This document shows positions 8,249 to 19,300 of a stretch of 64,000 nt of DNA, piece by piece. Source of the stretch: a virus. The position numbers and the translations under genes were made by a program. The DNA is taken from positions 62,001-126,000 of the IMG/VR virus record IMGVR_UViG_3300049740_003016. One strand, 5' to 3'. The stretch's first letter is position 1. The number at the start of each line of letters is the position of its first letter. Below the pieces are notes generated by a model, which saw nothing but the letters and a program-made list of their open reading frames with translations, did no database searches and was not told the origin of the DNA.

Positions 8249-11200
8249 ATGGCATATAGCAAGTATAAGAAAAAGTCTGTAACGAAGGAGTTGAATACCA
8301 ATCACCTGGCAACTCATAGATATCTACACAGTACAACACCAGACAATGTTCAGTTTTATGAATTAGAATCGGCTGTGGTACTGGATGTTATACGGAACGA
8401 AGATCATCCGATATTTTCTGATTCTGAATTAAAACCAGTAATTTCTCAAGATGAGTGGCCAGAAGGTTGGAACACTCAAGATCAAATTGATTATTCGTGG
8501 ATTGGTCGCATTAAAGTTAGAATGATTCATAGCCAGAATAAAGCACCCATTAACGAATTATCTTGGGTTCTGCCTATGGATGGAACTATTAAAGAATATC
8601 CACTTGTAAACGAAATAGTAATAGTAGCAAAGTATGTAAACAATTTATATTATACAAGAAGATTAAATTCACGAAACTTTTTAAATAATTCCGCAGACTT
8701 TAGAACAGAACCAAGGTTTGGTGCAAATAACCGACTAACTGCACAGAATTGCCCAAATCTAAAAGGGGCATTAAATTCATCAAATATTAGCAAGGCATCA
8801 AATAAATATGGACAATTTCTCGGAAAGTATTTTAAAGCAAATAATATAGTTCGTCCGTTAAAAAACTACGAAGGTGACACTATAATTGAAAGTAGATTTG
8901 GTTCAAGCATAAGATTTGGTTGTTATGAAGATAATCCTGAAATAGATGCAGGAACCTCCGAGGGGAATGGAGACGCATATAACAATAATCTTGGCAATCC
9001 AATGATATTAATAAGGAATCGTCAAAAACCCAGAGCAGGTGAAGAGGATACATATTCGCATACAATATTAGAGGATATAAATCACGATGGTTCTTCCATA
9101 CACATTACTAGTGGAAAAACAAAAAGCAAATTTGCACCAACACTTGTTGGACCCGAGGGAGACAGTGGGGGTGGAGAAGAAGAAACACCTGAAAAGTTTG
9201 GTGGGTTATCTAATTTGGCAAATTCATCAGTAGGTACTGGAATTGATCCGTCAAATTCACTTGCACAGGCCGCATCTACTGCCGGGGCAGTTGGTCAGGC
9301 GGGTTTAAATATGGCAGAGACAGCTGGTAAAGCATATGTTGACCAACAATTAGCAGGTCCTATGATGGCTGCACAACTAGGTGGTGCGGCTATGGACGCA
9401 GCGGGTGGAATCTCAGGTGGTGGGGGTGTAGGAGGAGGTTCTGGTGTAACAAGTGGCAACACCGGAGCAACCGGACCAGGAGCAGCCGCACAGAAAGCAT
9501 CACAGGGAGATTGGTCGGGTTCTATTGGAGCAAGTATGGGGACTGCAATTGGAACAGAGGACGGACAAAAAGTAGGAAACCGACTCGGTAACATGGGAAT
9601 TGAAGATGCATCAAAGTTGGTAAATGTAAAAGGTGTTTCGTCTGGAACCGGATCATCTGCACTGGTTGGTGGAAGTGTTGGTGCTTCCGGTGCTATCGGG
9701 TCTGGTGGTGTTTCACACCCAATTGGCACGAATAAAGGAAAAAGTAATTTCATAAAAGGTGTTGGTCTTGGTAACTTTTCACTCAATTCAACATATGAAC
9801 AAGGAATAATTGGAGCAGTGAAAACTGCAAATAAAGTCGGAAAGTCAACATTACTTAAAAAAACGAAAGCAGGAAGGGCATTGTCAGCTGCTTCGTCTCT
9901 TGGGATTGGAATACCGGGTGCCAATGATCTTGGAATTAACTCGGGTGATAGTGCAATGTTTAAAATATTTAAACTTGCTTCGTTTGGTGTTAAGTCAATA
10001 TGTGCTGGTTTAAAAAATAAAAAAGGATATGGTTCTGATACCGAAGAGTCTTTGGGGTGGTTGTTATCGTTTGGAATAAATCTAGAACTACTTGCAATTT
10101 TAATGGCAATATTTGATCGTCTTAGAAATCTTAAATTTAATTTTGGTGCAATGTTTTCATTTGATCTTAATAGTCTTAAATTCGATTTGTGTGATTGGGT
10201 AAATCAAGTTGAGTTTGGAAATTCACTGACAGATACACTTAAAGGTGAGACGGGTAAATTTCTTGGTGGGGCAACCTCGGGTGCAGGTTTAATGGGTGGG
10301 GTTGGTGGTGGACTTTTAGGTGGTCTAACCGGAGATGCTTCCAATAAAGATAAGACGGCTGCACTTGGAATGGATTTGCAATCAAAAGGAACACTTGGTG
10401 CTTTTACCAAAAGAGATCCCGACTTTGCTCAACAATTTCAACTTATTACTGACGAAGAAAAGGCACAACTCAAAGCAGCCGGGTCTAGTTTTGGTTCAAT
10501 GGGGTTGTCGTTAAAAAAAGGAAACAACCAAGTTGCCACTATGGGATTTGATCCGATTACTGGTCTTTTTAGAAATAAACAAGCAGGACCTGGAAGCATA
10601 CTGAGTGCAAGTGTAGACCCAGGTGCAGCCAGTTCGTCAAAAATAGCAAGCAATCTTGGTGCAATAAGTTATATGTCCGGAACCGGTGGAATTCAATATG
10701 GAGCATCTGTTGATGAGATTAACACAGGAAATGCTACAAAAGAAATTAAAGACCCACTCGGTGAGAAAAACCAGCAAACTTCACAACCTCAACAACAAAC
10801 TCCACAACCTACTTCTCAGACAACAACACCAAATAACCAAACAACACAACCAGCATCAACGGATCAGAGTTCGCAACCATCTGCTCCCCAAAGCAATCAA
10901 CAAGCAGGTGGTGGTGGCCAAAGTCCACAATCGTCTAGTGGAACATCTTCGACACCTAATACACAACTTGCATCCGATCCAAACACCCAATCATCACCCA
11001 ACGCATCGACCACCACATCACCATCTGCGAGTAATGGAGTGACGGCTGCTCCACAAAATCCAAGTTCTGTAACATCATTTCACACGGGTGATGAAATAAC
11101 AAAAGCAGATTTAGCAGGAACTCCTTTGCAGAATGCAGATTTAAATGCCGTATCTTTATTGCATCCCAATGACCTTGCGGTATTAAAAGACTCAAAAGCA

Positions 11201-11722
11201 GTTAATGACTCACTAAAACAAGCACAGGAAGCAAAAGATCAGACATTTAACTCAGAAATGGAAAAATCTGAAAAGCAAGCAAAAGAAGAGGGTGGTGGGA
11301 ATTTAATTTTCGGTCAACCTATCGGTGAACTTACTGGTAATCAAATCATATTAAACTCAGAACGAATATTGTTGTCATCAAAAAGTGCAGAAATGGTACA
11401 ATATGCAAAGGGTAAGTATGCAGTTGCAACCGATGGGGAATTAACAATGAATGCAGTGCAGAGAATTGTAACAGTTACTGCTGTACATACATCTGTTGTT
11501 TCCCCAACTATTCACTTGGGAGAATATTATACATTTAACCATCCAGTTTTAAAGGGTGATATTGCAGTCAATTGGTTGAGTTCATTGTGTGGTTGGTTAA
11601 GCTCACACACTCACCACGACCCATATATTTCAACGAGTAGTCCGGCTCAACAAGGACAATTGTCTGGATTAAGAGCAAGATTGCCAACATTATTAAGTAC
11701 ACGTGTATTTATAGCTGGATAA
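8249..11722 (+). CDS. 5: Baseplate hub/central-spike-like protein (gp5-like, large)
   Basis: I choose ATG 8249 over an in-frame TTG 12 nt upstream, giving 1157 residues. Residues ~80-170 (SWIGRIKVRMI ... LVNEIVIV) look like the gp5 OB-fold. The middle is Gly/Ala/Ser-rich and low in complexity. A Gln/Ser/Thr/Pro linker spans ~835-935. The C-terminal ~130 residues carry NQIILNSERILLSSKSA, the pattern seen at the start of the spike region of phage gp5-like proteins, plus SSHTHHDPY. It lacks a recognisable lysozyme domain. It lies directly before gp25 and gp6, the expected place for a gp5-type hub. The gp5 name is an inference; T4 gp5 is 575 residues. Confidence 0.65.
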   Translation: MAYSKYKKKSVTKELNTNHLATHRYLHSTTPDNVQFYELESAVVLDVIRNEDHPIFSDSELKPVISQDEWPEGWNTQDQIDYSWIGRIKVRMIHSQNKAPINELSWVLPMDGTIKEYPLVNEIVIVAKYVNNLYYTRRLNSRNFLNNSADFRTEPRFGANNRLTAQNCPNLKGALNSSNISKASNKYGQFLGKYFKANNIVRPLKNYEGDTIIESRFGSSIRFGCYEDNPEIDAGTSEGNGDAYNNNLGNPMILIRNRQKPRAGEEDTYSHTILEDINHDGSSIHITSGKTKSKFAPTLVGPEGDSGGGEEETPEKFGGLSNLANSSVGTGIDPSNSLAQAASTAGAVGQAGLNMAETAGKAYVDQQLAGPMMAAQLGGAAMDAAGGISGGGGVGGGSGVTSGNTGATGPGAAAQKASQGDWSGSIGASMGTAIGTEDGQKVGNRLGNMGIEDASKLVNVKGVSSGTGSSALVGGSVGASGAIGSGGVSHPIGTNKGKSNFIKGVGLGNFSLNSTYEQGIIGAVKTANKVGKSTLLKKTKAGRALSAASSLGIGIPGANDLGINSGDSAMFKIFKLASFGVKSICAGLKNKKGYGSDTEESLGWLLSFGINLELLAILMAIFDRLRNLKFNFGAMFSFDLNSLKFDLCDWVNQVEFGNSLTDTLKGETGKFLGGATSGAGLMGGVGGGLLGGLTGDASNKDKTAALGMDLQSKGTLGAFTKRDPDFAQQFQLITDEEKAQLKAAGSSFGSMGLSLKKGNNQVATMGFDPITGLFRNKQAGPGSILSASVDPGAASSSKIASNLGAISYMSGTGGIQYGASVDEINTGNATKEIKDPLGEKNQQTSQPQQQTPQPTSQTTTPNNQTTQPASTDQSSQPSAPQSNQQAGGGGQSPQSSSGTSSTPNTQLASDPNTQSSPNASTTTSPSASNGVTAAPQNPSSVTSFHTGDEITKADLAGTPLQNADLNAVSLLHPNDLAVLKDSKAVNDSLKQAQEAKDQTFNSEMEKSEKQAKEEGGGNLIFGQPIGELTGNQIILNSERILLSSKSAEMVQYAKGKYAVATDGELTMNAVQRIVTVTAVHTSVVSPTIHLGEYYTFNHPVLKGDIAVNWLSSLCGWLSSHTHHDPYISTSSPAQQGQLSGLRARLPTLLSTRVFIAG

Positions 11723-11734
11723 AATATATATTGA

Positions 11735-11743
11735 TATATTTAT
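11735..11743 (+). promoter_or_regulatory. TATATTTAT late-promoter-like element
   Basis: TATATTTATTTATA just downstream of the hub gene stop. The ATG at 11755 starts 11 nt after the element, with no Shine-Dalgarno site. Confidence 0.5.
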
Positions 11744-11754
11744 TTATAATTATT

Positions 11755-12159
11755 ATGAAGAAGACAGAACTAAAAAACCTAATAAAAGAAGCAGTTCGTG
11801 AAGAACTAAGAAGTTACTTACCAAAACTAATCAGTGAACTGAGAACAAAACAAACGAACGAAAAACCTACGGATATTGTAGAAGAAACAAAAAAGTCATT
11901 GTTAAAGGTAAGAAATACAGAAACTAAACCTCTAAAGAGTTTTTCTAAAAATCCTGCGATTAATCAAATACTAAATGAAACAGTCGGAGGTGTGCCACAA
12001 GAAGGTTCTATGGTTTCAGGTGGACAGACATCGTTTTCCGATACCAACGGAAATCAAGTAGATGTAAATACATTACCTGACCACTTATCCTCCGCATTGA
12101 CAAGAAATTATTCGGACATAATGAAACTTGTTGATAAAAAACGAGGAAAGATTACATGA
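11755..12159 (+). CDS. Protein with K-ELK-LIKE N-terminal motif, upstream of gp25
   Basis: ATG 11755 is preferred over an in-frame TTG at 11731 because the extension would read through the promoter element and add only hydrophobic residues. The 134-residue protein starts MKKTELKNLIKEAVREEL, a motif shared with several head-region proteins here (50937, 54324 and variants), followed by a flexible polar region. The function is unknown. The stop overlaps the gp25 start (ATGA), so it is translationally coupled to the wedge genes. It could be a virion-internal or assembly protein. Confidence 0.6.
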   Translation: MKKTELKNLIKEAVREELRSYLPKLISELRTKQTNEKPTDIVEETKKSLLKVRNTETKPLKSFSKNPAINQILNETVGGVPQEGSMVSGGQTSFSDTNGNQVDVNTLPDHLSSALTRNYSDIMKLVDKKRGKIT

Positions 12160-12548
12160 GTGGAGTTGGGCTAGGAATAAAAATTCCGTATACACGGGAT
12201 AATCAGTTTGGTTACTTTGCACAGGTCGAGACCGACCTTGAAAAAGCAAGAACTAATCTAAAAATGTTATTAATGACATCAAAGGGAGAACGACCCATGA
12301 TGCCCACATACGGAAGTGACTTAAAAAAGATTTTGTTTTCGCAAAATACGGAAGGTGCGGTTGATCTTGAGTTTGAAGATGCAGTCATATCAGCAACAAG
12401 TACATGGATGCCTTCGGTTATTATATCTAATGTAAGTGTTGACCGAGACCCAATTAATAATCCATATCAAGCAACAATAATAATACAATTTGAACTATCA
12501 AACATTCCAGACTCGGAACAAACACTTGACCTACAACTTGAGATTTAA
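12156..12548 (+). CDS. 25: Baseplate wedge subunit gp25 (lysozyme-like fold)
   Basis: A 130-residue protein, the same size as T4 gp25 (132 aa). It shows the family pattern: N-terminal IPYTRDNQFGYFAQ, then LLMTSKGERPMMPTYGSDLKKILF (the conserved GER.M.P.yG.dl segment) and a C-terminal beta-strand region ending DLQLEI. gp25 is a sheath-initiator/wedge component shared by contractile tails and type VI secretion systems (TssE). It is followed after 2 nt by gp6, its partner in the wedge core. Confidence 0.93.
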   Translation: MSGVGLGIKIPYTRDNQFGYFAQVETDLEKARTNLKMLLMTSKGERPMMPTYGSDLKKILFSQNTEGAVDLEFEDAVISATSTWMPSVIISNVSVDRDPINNPYQATIIIQFELSNIPDSEQTLDLQLEI

Positions 12549-12550
12549 TT

Positions 12551-14524
12551 ATGGCAACTGACATGGACATTTTTGGCAACACAAAGGGTAAAGACATAAA
12601 TTACCTTAGTAGAGATTTTAATTCATTTAAGACAAATTTGGTTCAATATATAAAATCATACTATCCAGGTTCATATTCAGATTTTAGTGAAAACTCAACG
12701 GGTATGATGTTCGTAGAACTCACGGCTTATGTGGGTGATGTTCTTTCTTATTATATAGACTATCAATTTAAAGAGGGTTTTCTTCAATTTGCATCTGAAC
12801 GAAAAAATATAATGACACTTGCAAATTATTTGGGATACAGACCCAAACCGGCAGTACCTGCATCTACTAATGTAGAGATTATGCATATCGTACCAGCAAG
12901 GTTGGATAACAAGGGAAAAAATATACCAGATATGAGGTATTCTTTGAATATTGAACCAGGAATGGAGGTACGTTCAAATGATAATGCAGATGTTGTTTTT
13001 AGAACTACACAGGCCATATCCTTTGCAGAAAATAGTCCTGATTCACCACTGACAATTAAAGTCTTTGAAAGAGATACCTCGGGACAACCAGTTTATTATT
13101 TGCTTAAAAAAATAGCACACGTATCAAGTGGAACACTCATACGAAAGAAAATTCAAGTGGGAGAGGCATCACCTTTTTATGAGGTTGAACTTGGAGAAGA
13201 AAATGTGCTTGAAATTCTATCAGTAACGGATTCAGACGGAAACGCATATTACCAAGTTCCTTATTTAGCCCAAAGTACTGTGTTAATTGAAGAACCTAAT
13301 AATGAAAGAAATAGTCCACTTTACTCTAGGTATGCAACCAGTGTACCTTATATACTAAAATATATAAAAACATCTCGTAGATATGTGGTACATACAAATA
13401 CCGACAATTCAACTACATTGGAATTCGGAAAGGGTGACGATAAAATTGATGATGAAATTATAATTCCAAGAATGAGTAATGTAGGACGCACGATGAATGA
13501 AAACAGATCGGTAATGGATATGGGATATGATCCAAGTAATTTCTTAAAAACGGATTCTTACGGAGAAGCACCTGCAAATACAGAACTTACGATTGACTAT
13601 TATATTGGTGGTGGAACTACTTCTAATGTTGCAAGTAATACATTAAACACAATAAGTCTTGTAAAATACACAGAAACAAGTGAATACTTAAATCAAAGTG
13701 AACGTTCGGTTTTAGAGGGAATAAAGAATAGTCTTAAAGTAAACAATCCAAATCCCGCACGTGGTGGTAAGGGAAGTGAGAGTGATGAAGAAATACGACT
13801 CAAAGGGTTGTCATCATTTCCAGCACAATTACGAGCAGTAACCCGTGATGACTATGTTGTAAGGGCATATTCAATGCCATCTAAATTTGGAAGTGTGGCA
13901 AAAGCATTTGTGACAAAAGATGGAATATTGGATACAAACTCACAACTTGATGTTATAAAAAATAATGAAACAGAAAACGATGTAACTCCTGAATCAATCA
14001 ATAGAGTTTATGGGGAAATCAATAATCCATTTGCAATAAATATGTATATATTAAGTTACGATGCGGATAAAAAATTAACAGAACCAAATGACTTAGTATT
14101 TAAAAACCTAACAAGTTATATATCACAATACAGAATGTTGACAGATGGAATAAACATTACAAACGCATTTGTAATTAATATTGGTATATATTTTGAAATT
14201 TCTGTTTTGCATAATTTTAACCAAAAAGAAGTATTAGATACCTGTCTGATTGAATTAACCGATTACTTTGAAGTAGACAATTGGCAAATATCACAACCAA
14301 TTGAATTAAGTAGTATAGAAATAATGATTTCAAAAATCAATGGAGTGCGTACGGTTGGTAGTCTGAGGGTGGTTAACTTAACATCAAACGAAGGAAACTA
14401 TTCAGCAAATGAATACGACATTGAGGCCGCAACAATAAATAAGATTTTATACCCATCGATGGACCCATCCATATTTGAAGTCAAATTTCCAAGCAGAGAT
14501 ATTGTAGGGAGGGTGGTGTCGTGA
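12551..14524 (+). CDS. 6: Baseplate wedge subunit gp6
   Basis: 657 residues, matching T4 gp6 (660 aa). The N-terminus has the conserved DINYLSRDFNSFKTNLVQYIK and the FVELTAYVGDVLSYYID pattern typical of gp6/gpJ-type wedge proteins. gp6 dimers form the ring around the baseplate hub and hold gp25 and gp53. The order gp25-gp6 and the tight spacing support the call. Its stop TGA overlaps the GTG start of the next gene. Confidence 0.93.
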   Translation: MATDMDIFGNTKGKDINYLSRDFNSFKTNLVQYIKSYYPGSYSDFSENSTGMMFVELTAYVGDVLSYYIDYQFKEGFLQFASERKNIMTLANYLGYRPKPAVPASTNVEIMHIVPARLDNKGKNIPDMRYSLNIEPGMEVRSNDNADVVFRTTQAISFAENSPDSPLTIKVFERDTSGQPVYYLLKKIAHVSSGTLIRKKIQVGEASPFYEVELGEENVLEILSVTDSDGNAYYQVPYLAQSTVLIEEPNNERNSPLYSRYATSVPYILKYIKTSRRYVVHTNTDNSTTLEFGKGDDKIDDEIIIPRMSNVGRTMNENRSVMDMGYDPSNFLKTDSYGEAPANTELTIDYYIGGGTTSNVASNTLNTISLVKYTETSEYLNQSERSVLEGIKNSLKVNNPNPARGGKGSESDEEIRLKGLSSFPAQLRAVTRDDYVVRAYSMPSKFGSVAKAFVTKDGILDTNSQLDVIKNNETENDVTPESINRVYGEINNPFAINMYILSYDADKKLTEPNDLVFKNLTSYISQYRMLTDGINITNAFVINIGIYFEISVLHNFNQKEVLDTCLIELTDYFEVDNWQISQPIELSSIEIMISKINGVRTVGSLRVVNLTSNEGNYSANEYDIEAATINKILYPSMDPSIFEVKFPSRDIVGRVVS

Positions 14525-15738
14525 ATTTATTTTATTATCCAAAAAAAGACTCAACAATTTATAGTCAAAGTTCTATACGTGAACTGAACTTCGGAAAGTC
14601 AGAGATTTTAGAATTAAGAAATGACTGGTCAATGGGACGTGGGTCAGATATTTCACGCATTCTATTACAATTCGATATTCCATTTTCTTTGCAAAATTAT
14701 ACCAATTTTAAGAATTTAAGATTTTATTTAAAACTCAACATTACTCAGTCCGAAGAACTGACGGATGACACAAACATTTGTATCCATCCTGTATCGGATG
14801 AATGGCAAAGTGGAACTGGAATAGGGTTTGACGCAGATCCAGAATATCATGCGGTAAATTGGTTGTTTAAAACCGACTCTAATCTATGGAATACAGAAAA
14901 CCAAGGTGGTGGTAGTTATTACACTCACATTAAAAGATGCGAAGCTGATAAAAGACCTTTAGTGTCAATATATAAATTTGAAAACAAAACATCCGACGTA
15001 GAGGTGGACGTAACTGACATAGTAAAATGTTGGATTCTCGGTGACATTAAAAACAATGGTTTTTTAGTCAAATTTGAAAGTGAGGGACGAAGTGAAAGAA
15101 GTCAGTCAATAAAATTTTATTCAAGTAATACAAATACAATATACTCACCGATACTAAAGGCCTGTTATGTTGATTATGTTAGTGTTGAAACCACAGACAC
15201 AGCAATCGGATCAGGAAGTTTATCCGGATCATTAAGTTCATTTGAATTTAACATTCCAACATCATCTAGTTTAGAATTATATGAAGAAGATGTAGATGAA
15301 AACGTAGTAATTGGAACGTGTGAACAATTTGTAGAAGAACCCACACTAATAAAAAAACCAGAACCATCTGTATCGGGTGATATTACGGCAAAAATAAAAA
15401 CAATAAGAAAAAAATATTTTAATAATGAACAAGTTAAGTTTAATGTCTCGGTTAGAAATAAAAACCCAATTAAAACATTTTCAAACAAAGCAAGGTATGG
15501 TGGAGATAGCATAACTGATTATGATATGTTTTATAGTGTACGAGATGCAGAAACTCATGAAATAATAATTGATTATACCGACTTTTCACGGATAAGTAAC
15601 TCAACAGATGGTCATTTTTTCATATTAGATTTAAGTGGTTTGCATATAGGAAGGTACTATAAGATAATGCTTATGGTCACAGGTGAGAATGGAACTGAAG
15701 TGTTTGATGATACACGTGTATTTGAGATAGGAAGTTAA
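14521..15738 (+). CDS. DNRLRE-domain structural protein
   Basis: GTG start overlapping the gp6 stop by 4 bp; 405 residues. Residues ~5-215 match the DNRLRE carbohydrate-binding-like beta-sandwich: DSTIYSQSSIRELNFG, SRILLQFDI, a VSDEWQSGTG segment, VDVTDIVKCWILG and a closing IKFYSSN. In bacteria this domain is found in secreted surface and polysaccharide-active proteins. Residues ~290-405 form a second beta-rich region. Position between gp6 and the giant tail protein suggests a baseplate peripheral or fibre-attachment protein. Confidence 0.75.
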   Translation: MNLFYYPKKDSTIYSQSSIRELNFGKSEILELRNDWSMGRGSDISRILLQFDIPFSLQNYTNFKNLRFYLKLNITQSEELTDDTNICIHPVSDEWQSGTGIGFDADPEYHAVNWLFKTDSNLWNTENQGGGSYYTHIKRCEADKRPLVSIYKFENKTSDVEVDVTDIVKCWILGDIKNNGFLVKFESEGRSERSQSIKFYSSNTNTIYSPILKACYVDYVSVETTDTAIGSGSLSGSLSSFEFNIPTSSSLELYEEDVDENVVIGTCEQFVEEPTLIKKPEPSVSGDITAKIKTIRKKYFNNEQVKFNVSVRNKNPIKTFSNKARYGGDSITDYDMFYSVRDAETHEIIIDYTDFSRISNSTDGHFFILDLSGLHIGRYYKIMLMVTGENGTEVFDDTRVFEIGS

Positions 15739-15740
15739 GC

Positions 15741-16331
15741 ATGAAAAAACTACCAGAGTATCTCAAAGAAGAAAAATTTAATCAAAGAAATCTTCAAACA
15801 TTATTAACTGAAGGAAACTTGGAAAACAAGATTGACACTTTTAACACTATATCCTTTTCAACTGATGAGATAAATGAAGACTCACAACTGGAAGATTTTC
15901 TTTTATTAATTCCAACCGAAAAAAGAAGACCAATCCCACCACAGGTTGAGACATATATACCAACACAGGTTACTGATTATGCACAGGATGTAGCAACTAA
16001 TCCGGACGAAGAGGTTAGTGTGATTGATGGTGTGGAGGATATACAACAAGAAATGGAAAATATGCTTACATCTGAACAGGCATTACAAGCACAAATAGAC
16101 GAACTAAGCAACAGATTGGATGACGAGATTGGTAATTCTGTTAAATTAAAAGAAGATGCAGCCGAAACATTTACGGCCGCAAAAGATATAATAGTATCAC
16201 AAAGAATTGCAGCCGGAGAAGGAAGTGCACCAAGTGAATTTTCGGATGTTTTTCCATTTCTACCAAAATCAGCAGAAGAAAGACAAAACGAAGGAGTCGA
16301 TCCATTTCCATTTATGGGTGGATATGAATAG
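15741..16331 (+). CDS. Baseplate-region protein with coiled coil
   Basis: A 196-residue acidic protein. It has a Pro-rich stretch (PIPPQVETYIPTQV, about 55-70), a coiled coil (~95-150) and a Phe/Pro-rich C-terminus (FPFLPKS ... FPFMGG). No family is recognised. It follows the DNRLRE gene after 2 nt and precedes the giant gene by 11 nt, so it is part of the baseplate operon. Confidence 0.55.
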   Translation: MKKLPEYLKEEKFNQRNLQTLLTEGNLENKIDTFNTISFSTDEINEDSQLEDFLLLIPTEKRRPIPPQVETYIPTQVTDYAQDVATNPDEEVSVIDGVEDIQQEMENMLTSEQALQAQIDELSNRLDDEIGNSVKLKEDAAETFTAAKDIIVSQRIAAGEGSAPSEFSDVFPFLPKSAEERQNEGVDPFPFMGGYE

Positions 16332-16342
16332 GAGTAAATACA

Positions 16343-19300
16343 ATGGTGGATTTTATGAAATATATCCAACAGACTCCGTCTGATAATAAAAAACTCACAC
16401 GTGGTTTTAGTGTTAATGAGTCAACCTTATCCATTGGGTTTGAGAATGAACCAACACAATATAACTTTGGTTTGTCTCCAAAAGATTCAATTGAATTCAG
16501 TGTATTTTCATCGGAGGGTATACGTTTGGCTTGGAAAGTTGTTGATGATGAACCAAACTTTGAAGTATTAAACCTTGATTATACAAACTTAGATGGAGAT
16601 AGAATAAGTGGTCAAGCAAGACTATTTACAAGCAACTATCCATCTATTGATGGAAGTGTAGTAGTATCGCCGAGCATTGACGCCAGGTCGGTTGGAATTG
16701 ACTCTGGTTACTACTATATGCGTTATTCTTTTTTAAATGATATAGTTGGTTCAAGTGCCAATAAAAGTAAATTGTTAATAAAGGAAATATCAAATTCACG
16801 AACAGAAATAAAAGTAATTCCAGAGTGCCTAAAAACATCTCTTCGTGCAGAGGATATATCGTTATCTTTTGATTATATAAATTTCACCACAAAAAAACTA
16901 CCGGTTTCTCATTTATATAACTTCACGGATAAACTTCTCAGAGAAGATAAAAATCTATTATCTCAGGAATTTGATACGGAAATGTCAGAAATTATATCTG
17001 ATTACGAAGACTCCATTGAGTTAACTCTTGAAATGCTTGGTACAACTACACGAAAGCAAGTCTTCATAGAAATAGACTCTGTCAGAAAAAGAGTTTTTGA
17101 GTTGTATAAGAATACATTAATTTCAGAATATAATGAGGTATACACACGAACAGATTTTTATGTTCAGTATATAAATTGCATTAACTATGAAATATCCAAA
17201 CAAAAACGATTAGCAGATTCAAGTGTTGATCCACGTATAATTGATTTATATAAGTCTGTGTTAGTCACACTATATGATTCAGATTATTTAAATAGATTGT
17301 TCGTAGATAGATTTGAACTTTACTTCAACAATTATGCTAATTTTGGCCAAGGTGAGTTATTCCCAATACTTGGAACACAACTTGCAAATGAAAATATAGG
17401 TGATGAAGACAAACACACACCACTCATTATAAAACTATCAGATGCACTTCCTGCGAATATAACGGTTGGGTCTCGATTGTATATTTCAAACAAACTATAT
17501 TCAGACGATGTAGTACAGAAAGTAACTTACTTTAAAGAAATTAAGTCAAGTCTTACAAAGTTAAGAGGACCAAATAGAAGTCAGATTATCAAGAATAACG
17601 GTACTAAAGAATATACAAAGGAAGAACTTGATACCGAGTCGGGGGTAGATGAAATAGATGAATCAACGACAAAGATTTCTACATATTTCAACAAAAATAT
17701 AAATACAGGAATTACAAGTTTTGAAGAATTTTCGGACTTTGTAAAGTTCTCTTCGGCAAAAAGACAACTTGATTTGTTTATACAAAGATTTTCTAAGATT
17801 TCAAAATTAATAAATGTTATATCTTCATATGAATATTCAATCGAGACACTTGCTAAGAAAGTAGAAGATAACTTATTACCAGAAAAAGAAGCAAGCAGTT
17901 CTATTTCAATATTACAAAAACTAGAACTTAAAGAAAAACTAAAAGAACTTGACACAGAATTGTTGTCTCTGTCTGAGTATGAGAGATATTTACTTTATAC
18001 AGATTCACCAAGAGCATATCCACGAACCGATAATGTCTATGTTAGTGGCATAACTGGAAAAAACCGACTTGCAAATGGTCGGTATGAAAAATATTCATTT
18101 TTTAATGATAAGAACTCTTTTAAGCATTGGTTAGGTGACTGGTATCTTTGGTGGGACGCAACTTCGTTTGAGTGGGTATTATCGGTTGATCCTTATTCAC
18201 GAAAAGAAACTTTCTTTTCTTTTAAAAGTGAGTCATACTTTTTTGAAACAGATGTAAGGTGGGGAAATCATCTAGGTTTTGGTGGAGACGAATATGTAAA
18301 AATATCCAAAGAAACATTAGAATACGGACCCGAAAAGGGAAAACTCGCACCTGAGTATATCCCAGATGACATATCAAAATGGTCAACTGCAAGTAGAGGA
18401 TATGCTTGGTATATAGACATGGCAACTGAGGCTGCTTACTACGACAAAAGCAATGACGATTTCTTGGGTTTAAATATACCTGAATTTTTAATAAGAGATG
18501 ACCAAAACGAAGATTTCCTAAAATTATTAAGTGCAGTTGGTACGATTTTTGATGTAATTGACAACTACATCAAGAACATGGGAAATTCAAGAGAAATACG
18601 GAACAATCCTGAAAAAGGAATACCAGATGAACTTGTTTATTATTTTTTAAATTCCTTCGGAATAAATTTCACAGGAAAAAATACAAGAGGTGATGTAGTA
18701 TCAAAACTTAAAATAAAAGACAAAGAAAGCACAGAGTATAAACGTAATCAGATATGGAGACGTATTTTAAATAATTTACCTTTAATATTAAAAACAAAAG
18801 GAACCCGTGAGTCGATTGAGGCACTTATGCGTTGCTATGATATACCAGAGCAATTATTTGTAACACGTGAATACGGTGGTGCGTCACTAGAAGACTCTTC
18901 ATCAAATTTTTCCGAGTTTTCTTTTGACACATACGATTATAGTTTATCTATTGAAAATGAAGATGAATATCTTGAAGTGCCTTGGAATCACAATGATTTA
19001 AAACCAAAATCAATTGAGTTTAAATTATTTATAAGTTCGGAGTCGCAGATCAACAAAACATCAGCCGATGACGAGACAACAGAAACCTACGCACGTGAAT
19101 TTCAAACTATAATTTCAAACGAAAATTGGAAGTTTGGAATTATGAGATTTTCTGACTACGATGAAGGTTGGTGGAGATTTTATATATCGTATCAAGTAGA
19201 CGGTGAGTCGCAGGAAACACATAAACTAATACCAGATTTAGATAAAAATCCACTTGATATAAAACACTCGGATGGATACGATGTACTAATTCAGGTATCA

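Noticed and set aside
9295-9924. 209-codon reverse-strand frame inside the hub/spike gene
   Set aside because: Shadow of Gly/Ser/Ala-rich codons on the + strand; Pro/Ala-rich composition, no start signals.
15741-16331. Assignment of the small baseplate-operon gene as gp53 or gp8
   Set aside because: Length and visible motifs do not support either; only position suggests a baseplate role.
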